A stretch of DNA of 64,000 nucleotides from Trematomus loennbergii (lineage: Eukaryota; Chordata; Actinopteri; Perciformes; Nototheniidae): positions 1,233,501-1,297,500 of the forward strand of contig JAAOOA010000060.1 in NCBI GenBank assembly GCA_012861695.1, written 5' to 3'. The notes under the pieces are model-generated. The model ran no database searches, was not told where the DNA came from, and was given only the letters and a program-made list of their open reading frames with translations. The translations under genes and the position numbers were made by a program. Shown piece after piece: positions 43,165 to 53,488 of this stretch (positions are counted from its first letter, which is position 1; each line of letters begins with the position of its first letter).

Positions 43165-43317
43165 AAGTTTGGTTCTAAAAACATTCTGAGAATGTTACCA
43201 TTCACTGTTCTAGGAATATTTTCAGCGGAAAGTTTTCTTATGGTTCCCAGTATGTTCTTCTGAAAGGTAGGATAACGTTATCTAAAAACATTCTTAAAAT
43301 GTTTGGTTATAACTTTC
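43165..43317. repeat. AACATTCT/AGAATGTT repeat, left part
   Basis: Rich in inverted AACATTCT / AGAATGTT words with TTTTCAGCGG and TATGGTTCCCAGTATGTTCT. The matching continuation (ACGTTTTCAGCGGGACGTTT, TTGGTTCCCAGAATGTTCTT) lies at 52779-53050. The material from 43318 to 52770 is most simply read as later insertions into one tract of this repeat. Confidence 0.6.
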
Positions 43318-43545
43318 TTAAAGGTCCCATGTCATGCTTTTCCGGTTATGACCCCTCCCCTTGTGTGTTATGAAGGTTTTTATGCATGTAAACGGTCTGC
43401 AGAGTCAAAAACCCTCAAAATACACCCTGTAGCGAGTAAAACTCTAACACCTACCCCAAAACGCCTCGTTGGACATTTCTCATTTTCCATTGTTTACTTC
43501 ATGGGTATCGCTACGTAGGGATACCCAGTAGCCACGCCCAGAGCT

Positions 43546-43697
43546 ATGGCCGCACCCTCTGCCAGCCTTTCACGTAACAAAGCTTCCCAAAACCTTTCAG
43601 TGATTCATGCCGGATATGTACAGCGTAGGGCACTGAAGAACGATGCTGTTCCTACTTTGTTTGGACCAGCGGGAGATTCGGGTACACAACCTGTAAG
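43546..43697 (+). pseudogene. THAP-domain-like C-terminal fragment
   Basis: The frame MAAPSASLSRNKAS, then VIHAGYVQRRALKNDAVPTL and FGPAGDS. 'A-G-[FY]-x-x-x-x-x-L-K-x-x-A-V-P-T-[IL]' is the usual end of a THAP zinc finger, including the conserved A-V-P-T box. The N-terminal C-x-C and H residues are not seen, so this would be one exon or a truncated domain. GTAAGT directly after ACACAACCT (about 43692) could be a splice donor. THAP domains occur in P-element and Kolobok proteins. Confidence 0.5.
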
Positions 43698-44419
43698 TAT
43701 TCATTGTTGTTTGTGCATTTATGATGTTTAAAACAAACAAGGTATCTACCACGACTGTTTAAATGAGTAAACGTTTTTCGGACTACTACGCTGAAATGCT
43801 CTCCGCAGACCCATGCTTACAGCGTTATAAACCTTTTTCTTACTCAATATCAAGCCACACTTATTGTTTTTACTTCAGCTGTGAGTGTTTGTGTGTGCTC
43901 AGGATGAGTTTCGCTTGTTCTAGCTGTATCGCCAAGCCTGTCTGCTCCTCCAGCAGTGTGTGTGTCTGTGTGTGTGCGAGCAGTGCTAACTGGGCTAACT
44001 AAGTTGCTACCGTTTCCATATATCAACTCCAATGTTAGCAGATGGCCTTACATGTATCTCATAGCTGGAGAATGTCTGCAATAATAATAATACATTTTAT
44101 TTTTATAGCGCTTTTCTCGAACCCAAAGACGCTTTACATTTGGGGAAGGGTAGACAGACAAGGACAGGCAATAAAACAACAACAAAACAAAAACAAAACA
44201 GGAAAACAAAACAGAAAAGCAGTCAGGAGGAAGTTGGTTGAGAGGGGGGGGCTTATGGATATACAGACTTGAAGAGATGGGTTTTGAGGCGGGACTGGAA
44301 CAGGGTGAGGGACTCAGACTCACGGAGGTATTGGGGGAGGGAGTTCCAGAGCTACGGGGCTGCCACAGAGAATGCTCTGTCCCCAAAGCTCCGGAGTTTG
44401 GCCTTGGGGATGGAAAGCA

Positions 44420-45720
44420 AACCGGCTGAGGTGGATCTGAGGGACCGGGGTGGTTGGTAGAGGATGAGGAGGTCAGTGAGGTAGGGGGGGCCAGGTGGTG
44501 GAGGGCTTTGTAGGTGAGTACCAGGAGTTTGTATTGGATGCGGTGTGAAAAGGGGAGCCAGTGAAGTTCTTTGAGGACCGGGGTGATATGATGCCATGAT
44601 TTGGTGTGGGTGAGGAGTCTGGCGGCTGCGTTCTGGACACGCTGAAGTCTATTGAGGGATGTAGTGCTGATGCCGTAGAGGAGTGCGTTGCAATAGTCCA
44701 GGCGGGAGGAGATGAAGGCGTGAATGAGTCGCTCAGCTGCGGGGCGGGTGAAAGAGGGACGGAGTTTGGCCCTCTCGAGGGAGAGGGTGGGGTCAAATAT
44801 CACGCCAAGGTTGCGTGCCTGGGTGGAGGGGGAAACAGGGGTGCCATCGATGGTGAGTGTCAGGTTGGGGGTTTTGCTGAGGGTGGATTTGGAGCTGATG
44901 AGGAGGAGTTCAGTTTTATTGCTGTTGAGTTTGAGGAAGTTGTGTGCCATCCAGGATTTTATAGCAGTCAGACAGGATTCGATGTGGGTGAGGGGGGGGT
45001 TGTGGGGGGATTTGGTGCTGAGGTAAATCTGTGTGTCGTCAGCGTAACAGTGAAAGTCCAGGTTGTAGTGGCGGAGAATCTGACCAAGGGGAGGATGTAG
45101 ATGATGAAGAGGAGGGGGCCGAGTACTGAACCTTGGGGAACACCTTGGGTGACTGAAGCTGTGGCAGAGGAGTGGTTGTTGAGGGAGATGAAGTGGGATC
45201 TGTCGGAGAGGTAGGACTGGAGCCATCTGAGTGCAGTACCTTCGATACCGATGTCCTGGAGTCGGGTGAGCAGGATGTTGTGGCTCACGTGTCGAAGGCT
45301 GCACTCAGGTCGAGGAGGATGAGGATGTTAAGGGAACCGGTGTCAGCAGAGGTGAGGAGGTCATTGAGGACTTTAATGAGTGCCGTTTCTGTGCTGTGGT
45401 GGGGACGAAAACCAGATTGAAGGGGTTCAAAAAGGTGATTTGTTTGGAGATGGCTATGGAGTTGTTTGGAGATGATGCGTTCTATTGTTTTTGAGAGAAA
45501 GGGGAGGTTGGAGAAAGGGGAGGTTGGAGATGGGGCGGTAATTACTGAGGGAGGAGGGATCCAGACCGGGTTTCTTGAGGATGGGAGTGACAGCAGCAGT
45601 TTTGAAGGCAGAGGGAACGGTTCCTTGGGACAGGGAGGAGTTGAAAAGGTTGACAAGGTAAGGGCAGAAGACGGGGAGGCAGGACTTCAGCAGAGGGGTG
45701 GGTAAGGGGTCAAGCGAGCA
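44420..45720 (-). pseudogene. L2 ORF2: reverse transcriptase region
   Basis: RT motifs in order on the minus strand: [35 protein letters not shown] (first catalytic D), [13 protein letters not shown], then CYADDTQIY (catalytic DD, near 45035-45060), LKLNSNKTELLLI and ARNLGVIFDPTLSL, HAFISSRLDYCNALLYG. Frameshifts lie near 45510 (a 16-bp tandem duplication), 45290 and 45090, so no single frame covers the domain. Confidence 0.9.
45497..45528. repeat. 16-bp tandem duplication causing an RT frameshift
   Basis: GAAAGGGGAGGTTGGA occurs twice in tandem (45497-45512, 45513-45528). Sixteen is not a multiple of three. The RT frame changes exactly here: NLPFL is continued by [11 protein letters not shown] in one frame but by a repeated QPPLS in the other. 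Confidence 0.92.
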
Positions 45721-46156
45721 GGTTGTGGGTTTGGAGGAGCTGATCAGTTTGAGTATTTCAGGGGGGGTAACCAGAGTGAACTGGGAGAGGCGGCCGTGGG
45801 GAGGAGGGCTCGGGAGGTCCAGGGAGATGGAGGGAGAAATTGTGGCGGTGGGTGTTGGGGGAGATGTTTGTGTGTGAGATGCAGTGGATAGGGAGAGATT
45901 AATGGCAGTGATTTTGTCAGAGAAAAACTGGAGGAATGAACTGCATAAGGTGGAAGTGGATGAAGAGAGGGTGTCAGCACAGGGTTTGAGGAGCTTGTTG
46001 ACGGTGGAGAAGAGGGTCCTGGGGTTACGGGAGGGGTCGGTAAAGATGGTGGAGAAGTAAGCAGATTTTGCGGCAGTGAGGGCGTCTCTGTAGGTAGTGA
46101 GATGGAGTTTGTAGGATTCGTGGTGAACTGTGAGGGATGATTTCATGGTTAGGCGT

Positions 46157-47049
46157 TCAAGCTGGCGGCCGGTTTGCTTCAACTTTCGGAGTGCAGGGGT
46201 GAACCAGATGAGGTTTTGAAAGTGACGTTTTTCCTTTTGAGGGGGCCAGGCTGCTGAGGGAGGCGAGTAGGGTGGAATTAAGGTGGTTGAGTTGTTCATC
46301 GGGTGAGCTGAGGTTCGAGTCCAGGGGGAGAGTAGAGGATAGCAGGTCGGAGAGGTGCTGGGGATCGACAGAGCGTAAATTACGGAAGATGATGTTCCTG
46401 GGTGTGGGGGGGTGGCGGACGGGGGAGGCGATGGTGAACTGTATGAGATTGTGGTCAGAGAGGGGGCAGGGGTGGAGGTCGAGTACTGGGAGGTTGGTGG
46501 AGCAGACAAGGTCAAGGATGTGTCCTTTATCATGGGTGGGGAAGGTGACATGTTGGGTAAATGAGAAATTGTCCAGAAGGGAGGAGAATTCAGAAGCGAG
46601 TTTGCAGGTGGGGGAGTCCATGTGGATGTTGAGGTCGCTGAGGAGTAACATACGTGGGGAGAGGGATGAAGCAATGGTGAGGAGTTCAGTGAGATCAGAG
46701 AGGAAGGAGGGGTGTGGTTTGGGGGGGCGGTAAATGAGGATAACTGTCAGTGAGGGAGGGTTTTGAAGGCGAGGAATTCGAAGGATGATACTGAGGGGAG
46801 GGTGAGTTCTGTAGTCCGGATGTTCTGGTTGTAGATGACAGCCAGCCCACCACCACGGCGTGAGGGGCAGGGTTTAGTGATGTAATTAAAACCAGGGGGG
46901 GATGTTTGATTGAGGGAGAAGAAGTCATTGGGTTGTTGCCAGGTTTCAGTGAGCAGAAGGAAGTCGATGGATTTGTCCAGAATTATTTCTTGGAGGATGT
47001 GGGCTTTATTGTTGAGTGACCGGATATTGAGGAGGGCAAGATTAGTCAA
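46157..47049 (-). pseudogene. L2 ORF2: AP endonuclease region
   Basis: Starts near 47049 with LALLNIRSLNNKA and the LLLTETW motif (the E and T-E-T-W box of APE endonucleases), then RRGGGLAVIY. It continues in another frame with LLLSDLNIHMDSP and PLSDHNLIQF (the S-D-H catalytic motif). The frame changes between about 46670 and 46750. This domain nicks target DNA to prime reverse transcription. Confidence 0.85.
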
Positions 47050-47940
47050 GTGGGGGGTTGGAGGTGGTGGCAGGCTGGATAGGTATGAGGTTGTCTAGGT
47101 TAGCAGCGCGGGTGTGGGCACGAGAGGGGAGGCAGTGGGGCAGAGGAGGGGGGCTTGATGGTGGGGAGAAATGGCTTGTTATATGTGTTGGGTGGCGGAG
47201 GGGAGTGGGATCCGCTCCGGGTATTTCATGCAGCTGGGAGTGTAGGTGAGCGGGGGAGAGTGTAAGAGGAGCAGTAGGAGTTGCATTCTGATGACGCGTC
47301 AGGTGTGCGACAGTGCGTTGGGTAGAGCAGATGGATGGTATGGATTGTCCGTGCTGAAAGTAAACAAAACTGCGGCGGGTGCTTCGGTGAATGTAGCGGG
47401 GTCGACGAAGGAGTCCAAGAAGTCTGATGACTGAGATGGAAGACGGGGTGGAGGAGATGTTGAGTGACAGAAGCTGTGAGATGGAGTATTTCAGCATGAT
47501 GACAGGTGGAAAGGCTGGGAGCAGTGTGTTAGCAGCGATAGCGGCTAGCAGGCTAGGTGACAGAGGTGGAGGATTGTTGTGGAGACGAGGAAGATCCACG
47601 ACATGGCAGGAGGATGTGAACAGCGGGACAGGACAGATGCACCCCAGAGATGAAGGCAGGAGGCAGAGAGAGTCCACGGTTGTTGCGTGGGATGGACACA
47701 GACAAATAGGCGATGTAGCAGATAGCAATAGCCACCCGGCACTTTGATGGCTGAGTGAGGGCAGCCGGCTACAGCCAGCAACGGAGGCAGAAGGTAAAAT
47801 AAGTTAAAAATGTTAAAAACAATGTGCAGTGCAGGGCAGTAGTCCAATTCGAAAGTTTTTGCAAGAACGAATGGTAGCTGAGGGTGATAGAGGGTAACAG
47901 AGGCGGAGAAGCGGCGAACAGTCAACGCCAGCGTCCTCTC

Positions 47941-48560
47941 CTGCTCTCGAGATGGTTAAGGTGCAATCACACACGAAATACTCATAGACAGTATACTCCG
48001 GGTGATTTACCGTACGGTCAGTACATTATAGTTGGCGTTCCTGGCGTGTATGCTACCGAGCTACCGTTCATAGCGTGTATGCTACATAGCTAAACAAGAA
48101 GGCTACCTAGAGCTAGACATGCTAGCTACAATGAATGACCGAACGTAGCAGACTACCCGTATAAGATTGCAATTGTAAACATGTTCTTGCTAGCCTAGAC
48201 TAGCTGTTGTTCATAGTAGATTGGCATATTACACTGAACAACTAGCAAACGTAGGTTAGCATATTGGCTGGCAAGCTAACTGTGTTGATTAGATAGATAG
48301 ATTAGATAGATACACACTCCTACCACAACTACTACTAACGAATCTAAAACAACTAAGTTTCTCTAATATTTTGTGATTTGCATTTGATTTCGTCCAGCCA
48401 GATCAGGATACTCCTGGCGTATCTGGCGGACAACACACACACGGGATGACCACTCTGATGCCTCGTCCTAAAAAGCCCCGGCAGCAGCTTACAAAGCTGC
48501 GATAGGCAAGATGCCGAAAACGCCTATAAGGGGAGGAATGGATGATATACAGTGTATATA
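47941..48560. other. Interior of the Kolobok-like element
   Basis: Non-coding tract between the two L2 insertions, with many GCTAGC / TAGCTA words (48040-48260) and a short TAGATAGATTAGATAGATA run near 48285-48311. Nothing coding recognised. Confidence 0.45.
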
Positions 48561-49924
48561 TGTATATTTACACATGTTCATTTTGTACATTTCTAAAAAG
48601 AAAGTTTGATTTTTTTTTTAAAGAAAAATACATGGATAAAAGTTACAGTGCAGTTTAAGATGTGAATAGTTCAATTAAAAGCAGCGGCAAAAAGAAAAGT
48701 CTTCAGCCTGGATTTAAAAGTAGTAAGAGTTGCAGCGGACCTGCAGGTTTCTGGGAGTTTGTTCCAGATATTTGGAGCATAATAACTGAACGCTGCTTCT
48801 CCATGTTTAGTTCTGACTCTGGGGACAGAAAGCTGACCAGTCCCTGAAGACCTGATGGTTATAATTTAGCAGTAGGTCAGACATGTATTTTGGGCCTAAA
48901 CCATTCAAAGCTTTATAAACCAGCAACAATATTTTGAAATCTATTCTTTGACACACAGGAAGCCAGTGTAAGGACTTCAGAACAGGAGTGATGTGATCCA
49001 CTTTCTTAGTGTTAGTGAGGACTCGAGCAGCGGCGTTCTGAATTAGCTGCAGCTTTCTAATAGATTTTTTAGTGAGACCTGTAAAGACACCATTGCAGTA
49101 GTCGAGTCTACTGAAGATAAAAGCATGGACAAGTTTTTCCAAATCCTGCTGTGACATTAGTCTTTTAATCCTAGATATGTTCTTTAGGTGATAGTAGGCT
49201 GATTTAGTAACTGTTTTAATGTGACTGTTGAAACTCAGGTCAGAGTCCATGACTACACCTAGATTTCTGGCTTTATCTGTTGTTTTGAACATTGCAGACT
49301 GAAGCTCAGCGCTAACTTTTATACGTTCTGCCTTGGCTCCAAAAACCATTACCTCAGTTTTATCTTTGTTTAATTGGAGAAAGTTCTGACACATCCAGTC
49401 ATTGATTTGTTCAATGCACTTACTCAGTGTTTGAATTGGAGCATAATCTCCTGGTGAAATTGTTACGTAAATTTGTGTGTCATCCGCATAGCTATGGTAA
49501 CTTATTTTGTTGTTTTTCATTATCTGAGCCAGTGGTAGCATGTAGATGTTAAAGAGAAGAGGCCCCAAGATGGAGCCTTGAGGTACCCCACATGTCATAT
49601 TTGTCAACTCAGATGTGTATTTACCTATAGAAACAAAGTTTTTTCTGTCCTTTAAGTAGGACTCAAACCAATTTAGAACTGTTGCCGAAAGTCCCACCCA
49701 GTTTTTAGTCGGTCTAGTAATATGTTGTGGTCAACAGTGTCAAACGCAGCACTGAGATCTAATAATACTAACACTGAAGTTCTGCCACTGTCTGTGTTTA
49801 AGTGGATGTCATTGAAGACCTTTACAAGAGCAGTCTCAGTGCTGTGGTTTGGACGAAATCCTGACTGGAACACATCCAAACAGTTATTTAAATGCAAGAA
49901 GTTACTCAACTGTTGAAAAACAAC
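48561..49924 (-). mobile_element. 5'-truncated L2-type LINE, second copy
   Basis: The minus-strand element keeps RT from the QSGFRPNHSTETALVKVFN motif to the ORF end and a 3' untranslated tail (about 48561-48660). It is cut at the 5' side at about 49924 inside RT. It lies in the same orientation as the 44080-47940 LINE but belongs to a clearly different subfamily. Confidence 0.85.
48670..49909 (-). pseudogene. L2 reverse transcriptase, partial
   Basis: Two overlapping minus-strand frames (49909-49673 and 49697-48807) give [18 protein letters not shown], then [23 protein letters not shown] (catalytic DD), LQLNKDKTEVMVFG, ARNLGVVMDSDLSF and HAFIFSRLDYCNGVF. One frameshift lies near 49685. Another lies near 48850, after which a third frame carries the true C-terminus (APNIWNKLPETCRSA, FKSRLKTFLFAAAFN) to a stop near 48670. 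The endonuclease is missing. Confidence 0.88.
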
Positions 49925-50905
49925 TTAGTATACCTCAACAATGGAATTATGATCAGTGGAAATGGCCATGACATGGGACCTTTAAGATGTTTTTGATAAC
50001 CTTTTAAGATGTTTTTGATAACATTGACGGGGTCTCTCTGGCTTAGACCCGTACAGGGGCACTGCCGCAACATCTTGCAGGAAACAGTGTCTGAGGGCAT
50101 GTTCATTTAATAAACTATGAATGTTTTATATCCATGTAACGGGAAGAAACTCATCTAACTGATCATTTTAATTTATTTTTCAAAAGAAAACCCACAATGA
50201 GCCTCTGAATTAGCAACGAGCGAAAAAATGCTAACAGATTACTGCACCGAAAATCACTCACAAAACCTTATTATTTATCTCTTCTCTACATCCATGACAT
50301 CGTTTCACATCGTGAGGTGACACAGAATAGATGGGTACCCTCATTATCACTGAATTATACGAAATGGCGACGTTATAAACAAAAACAGACATCAAAACAG
50401 GTGACGCTAGGTAGCTAAAAATGCTAACAAGGTTACCTTGGCTCTGTAGTCTCTCCAAAGTGGTCTTCAATGGCATTAAAACGATAAAAACGCTGCTGAA
50501 GTTAATCCATAGGTTAATCCAATGTGTCTGTGTCCCTTTGAAATGATTTCTGATAATCCATAAGCAATAAAACTGCTTTTCCGTTTCCAGATGTCAGAGC
50601 AAAAGATAGGTTCGCTCTGATGCAAAACTGCATGCGCGAAGCCCTCACCTTTTCTTTTCACAATGAGTGTGTGTGGAGGACTCCCCCTTCGATTCTATTG
50701 GATCTAACGGTCAGAAAGAGGTGTCAACCATCAAAATCGACCAAGGGGGGCCAGAGATATGGAAAATCCACCCAAATGACCCCAGAAGTGGTTTCTTTTG
50801 CTAAATCTCTAAAAAGGTCAAATGTCACTTGTTTTGCATCAATCTTGATACAGGGTACTTATTATATGTTGTACTTTGGATTCCTAAAGCTTTTAGTCTA
50901 CCTTA

Positions 50906-51787
50906 TGTTGGAGCAGAACACCTATTGTGGTGGCTGATAGCCACCCCTCTGCTACGCGCCGTTCGTTGGATGAGGCTGAATCTCTATTAAATAAAGAAAG
51001 GAATTGAAAACACCGGAATCAAAAGTTATAACAATTATCTGAGTTTACTGGTAGGAAACCAAACACATATACAAGTTATACAGAGTACTCCGGACTTCAG
51101 GTTTGTGATGCGATGCGGATAAAGGTGTTGGGACCCGCCAACTCATCAAACAAGAAGAAATTGACTTCAGGTTTGTGATGCGATGCGGACACAGATATCG
51201 GGACCTGCCAACTCACCAAACAAGAAAGCATTTTACATTAAAAAAACAACAGTATTCATAATCATATTTTGGGGCGGAGATGTGTTCACTTTTCCCTTCC
51301 CCTTTTACTCCAAAGCGAATTAGAGAGTCCGTGAGGAGGAGCTGTGTGAGCTGCTCACATCCCCCAGGTGTTTTTACTGGTTGGATTCACTCCTGGTCGG
51401 GTTCAATACAGCGAATCAGAGTTCTGACCAGAACGTGAGATTCTAAAGTTTCACAAGGTCAAAGTCAATCTTATCTCTGCCCCGATATTCACTCCCTTAC
51501 TTTCCCATGAGAGTTTTTCACATAAACTATTCTTTCTCATACAATTAAACCTTTGTGCACAAATATAATGATGTCCATAAGGACCTTGAAAAAGAACATG
51601 TGTGTGCGCTGGTGAAAAGGAGGTGTGTGTGAAACAGGATCTCTGGGTCAGTGAGTTGTAAGTGAGAATATCATTTCTATATATGTGATTACTTAAAACA
51701 GTTCAAACAATACATGTTCACTAAAATACAATTCAAAATAATACATGTTCACTTCAATACAGTGTAGAATCATATCTTTTTACTTCA
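50906..51787. mobile_element. Solo-LTR-like insertion (882 bp) with CTTA duplication
   Basis: Starts TGTTGGAGCAG and ends TTTACTTCA (TG...CA), flanked by CTTA at 50902-50905 and 51788-51791. Copy E of the host shows the empty site (TAGTCTACCTTACCATCATC on the plus sense). It contains an internal tandem duplication of ~67 bp at about 51093-51230 (GACTTCAGGTTTGTGATGCG twice). No coding region, no PBS. 4-bp duplications fit an LTR retroelement. Lineage unknown. Confidence 0.8.
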
Positions 51788-52067
51788 CTTACCATCATCC
51801 AAGGGTAGTTTTCACTTTAAGTAAAAAAATATTTTTGGACGGACACTATAATTTACAGTTTTTTACTATGTAAAATCTGAATTTTCTTTAAAATAAAAAA
51901 CATCTATATTGATATATATCTGAGTTTTCTACATCCAACTCACAGGTTTTTCATTACTTTGAGAAAAAAGATTATTAATTTAACCCTTTTAGAAGGGAAG
52001 ATATGGTCATTTGTTCTGGGAATGTCATTTTCGAGCCTGAGACCTGAAAAACAGGCTCAGGGCTTAA

Positions 52068-52759
52068 CGCCTACACGGCGGTGTGCGTTGCCGCTTGGCG
52101 GTGGGCGTGTCTTGAGCTTGGGGAGTTTACGCGAGCAACGCGACCAACAACCAATCACATGAATCTCTGCTGTCAATTGCATAAAAGGTTTTACATGTCA
52201 CACTTTATATGATGAACATTTATGACATTAATGTCTATGGTGCTATTTTACGCAACATTCCATGCTGGCTACATACTGTCTATGCCTGCTAGCTGTCCAT
52301 TCAAACGAAGTACACTGGATATAAACTCCCCAAACAGGCGAAAACCTACCAGTTTCACCCACTGTCTCTGCCACCTCCCTCCATGTCTGGCTCCTCCGGT
52401 TTGTATCCCGGTAGGTGAACAGGGACTGAAAGCACCGGGTGATTCCCTACCGCTACGATAATTTTCTCCTCCATTTTTTGGCATATGAGGAAATTAACTG
52501 CGGTCTGGCTCTCCCAGCATACACGCGGTTTGATTGGCTAGCGCTTGTACTGGCAGATTTGCATACGCGGGATTTGATTGGCTGATGCCTCCGCCTCAGC
52601 TTCAAAAGTAGAACATTGCTCTACTTTTGCAGCGAGCACCGCGAGAAAAGCTACGCTTTGCTCCCACAATGCAGTTCGGCGAATCGTGATGTCACCCCAT
52701 TCAAAGTGAATGGGCAGAAGCGTTGAAGCATCAACGCACGCCGCCGTGTGTAGGGGCCG
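52068..52759 (-). mobile_element. Harbinger-like element, longer copy, with MADF relic
   Basis: Terminal region CGCCTACACGGCGGTGTGCG on the left, inverted to CGCACGCCGCCGTGTGTAGG on the right. TAA lies on both sides (52065-52067, 52760-52762), fitting the TWA target of PIF/Harbinger. It is in reverse orientation to the 8092-8409 copy, sharing CCCATTCAAAGTGAATGGGC and CCAATCACATGAAT. It sits within a few bases of the right terminus of piggyBac copy D. Confidence 0.8.
52330..52474 (-). pseudogene. MADF-domain (Myb/SANT-like) relic
   Basis: On the minus strand, ATG 52474 starts MEEKIIVAVGNHPVL. After one frame change it continues SLFTYRDTNRRSQTWREVAE and TVGETG. An acidic start, 'N-H-P-x-L', 'Y-R-D-x-N-R-R' and 'W-x-x-V-A-x-x-V-G' form the N-terminal half of a MADF domain. 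That is the DNA-binding partner protein encoded by many animal PIF/Harbinger elements. The second half and the DDE transposase are deleted. Confidence 0.75.
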
Positions 52760-52770
52760 TAACAGGTTAA

Positions 52771-53050
52771 CAGGTTAAGATGTTTTTGATAACATTGTTA
52801 GAACATTATGCCCTACTGTTCTTAAAACGTTTTCAGCGGGACGTTTTATTTTGGTTCCCAGAATGTTCTTCTATTCTAAAGGTAGGATAACTTTCTCTAA
52901 AAACATTCTTAAAATGCTTGGTAATAAACTTTAAAAAATATTTTTGATAACATTGTTAAAATATTATGACCTACTATTCTTAAAACATTTTCAGCTGCAA
53001 GTTAGATTTTTTTATGTTGCTAGAATGTTATTATTTTAGAGTAGGATAAC
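52771..53050. repeat. AACATTCT/AGAATGTT repeat, right part
   Basis: Continuation of the 43165-43317 repeat: AAGATGTTTTTGATAACATT, ACGTTTTCAGCGGGACG, GGTTCCCAGAATGTTCTT, AAACATTCTTAAAATGC and so on, in about two degenerate units. The word AAGATGTTTTTGATAAC also occurs twice at 49985-50030. Confidence 0.65.
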
Positions 53051-53114
53051 GTGCTTTATCGTTCAGATTTATCAGAAGTATTTTCTTTCTTTTTAAATGC
53101 GACCAGCAGCTAGT

Positions 53115-53480
53115 ACAAATCACTGTCGGTGTCACATGTACTGGAGGGGACCCAGAATCAGACTCGGAATCAGCTGGTGAAAGTAACATTTGTTTATTAG
53201 AAAAGGGGAGCTGGGAGTGGAGGTTGGTTATGGCGGCAGTGGGAAACAGTTGTTCCAGGGTGGGTAGAGAGGCCTGGCTGGTATTGGGAGTGTGGATGGC
53301 CTTGGATTCCTCCTGGGAGAGACATAAAAATGAGTGTGAGGCAAAAGCAGGCAAAGTTGTCAAAGAATATGCTGGCAAAAAGCTGAGCGGCACGCAACAA
53401 ACCGTTCACGGCAACAATCCGGCAGGGAATGAGTTCAGGCTGCAGGCTTTCATAGTGTGGCTGATGAGCAGGTTGCAGGT
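53115..53480. repeat. Unclassified repeat (possible LTR fragment)
   Basis: GTCACATGTACTGGAGGGGA, then TTTGTTTATTAGAAAAG and AAAAGCAGGCAAAG resemble minus-strand ends of fish LTR elements (TTTATT as a reversed polyadenylation signal), but no termini or coding sequence support it. Open frames on both strands look incidental. Confidence 0.3.
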
Positions 53481-53488
53481 GTGGGAGG

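Larger units (their letters stand above)
44080..47940 (-). mobile_element. L2-type LINE, nearly full length, defective
   Basis: Minus-strand element. The 3' end carries AGCGCTATAAAAATAAAATG and ATT repeats (plus-strand 44080-44120). RT and endonuclease regions follow in order towards 47049, and a possible ORF1/5' region extends to ~47940, where a 36-bp match to 17405-17440 suggests the shared 5' end. Frameshifts break ORF2 at three or more places. Inserted in the TTAA element 43322-49981. Confidence 0.85.
43322..49981. mobile_element. TTAA-flanked Kolobok-like element carrying two LINEs
   Basis: Termini AGGTCCCATGTCATG and CATGACATGGGACCT are perfect 15-bp inverted repeats, flanked by TTAA at 43318-43321 and 49982-49985. 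A THAP-like relic near the left end and the TTAA target point to the Kolobok superfamily rather than piggyBac, whose copies here have different ends. Of the 6.66 kb, about 5.2 kb is two L2 insertions. The rest (43322-44079, 47941-48560, ~49925-49981) is the element itself. Related fragments: 8410-8899 and 13251-13385. Confidence 0.75.
50084..52770 (+). mobile_element. piggyBac-family copy D, with two nested insertions
   Basis: Family blocks from GTGTCTGAGGGCATG and AACGGGAAGAAACTC through GGGCCAGAGATATGG, TTTGCATCAATCTTG, then (after a nested LTR) GGACGGACACTATAATTTAC and AACAGGCTCAGGGCTTAAC. The right terminus, AGGTTAA (TTAA 52767-52770), lies beyond a Harbinger-like element at 52068-52759. 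The left end is diverged and its TTAA is not clear. Without insertions it is about 1.1 kb. Confidence 0.85.

Noticed and set aside
44606..45100. 164-codon plus-strand open frame, Gly/Glu-rich
   Set aside because: It lies antisense to the L2 reverse transcriptase, whose motifs explain the sequence.
47042..47925. Long minus-strand frames upstream of the L2 endonuclease, possible ORF1
   Set aside because: The position fits ORF1 or 5' UTR of the LINE, but I see no coiled-coil, zinc or esterase motif, so it is not called as a gene.
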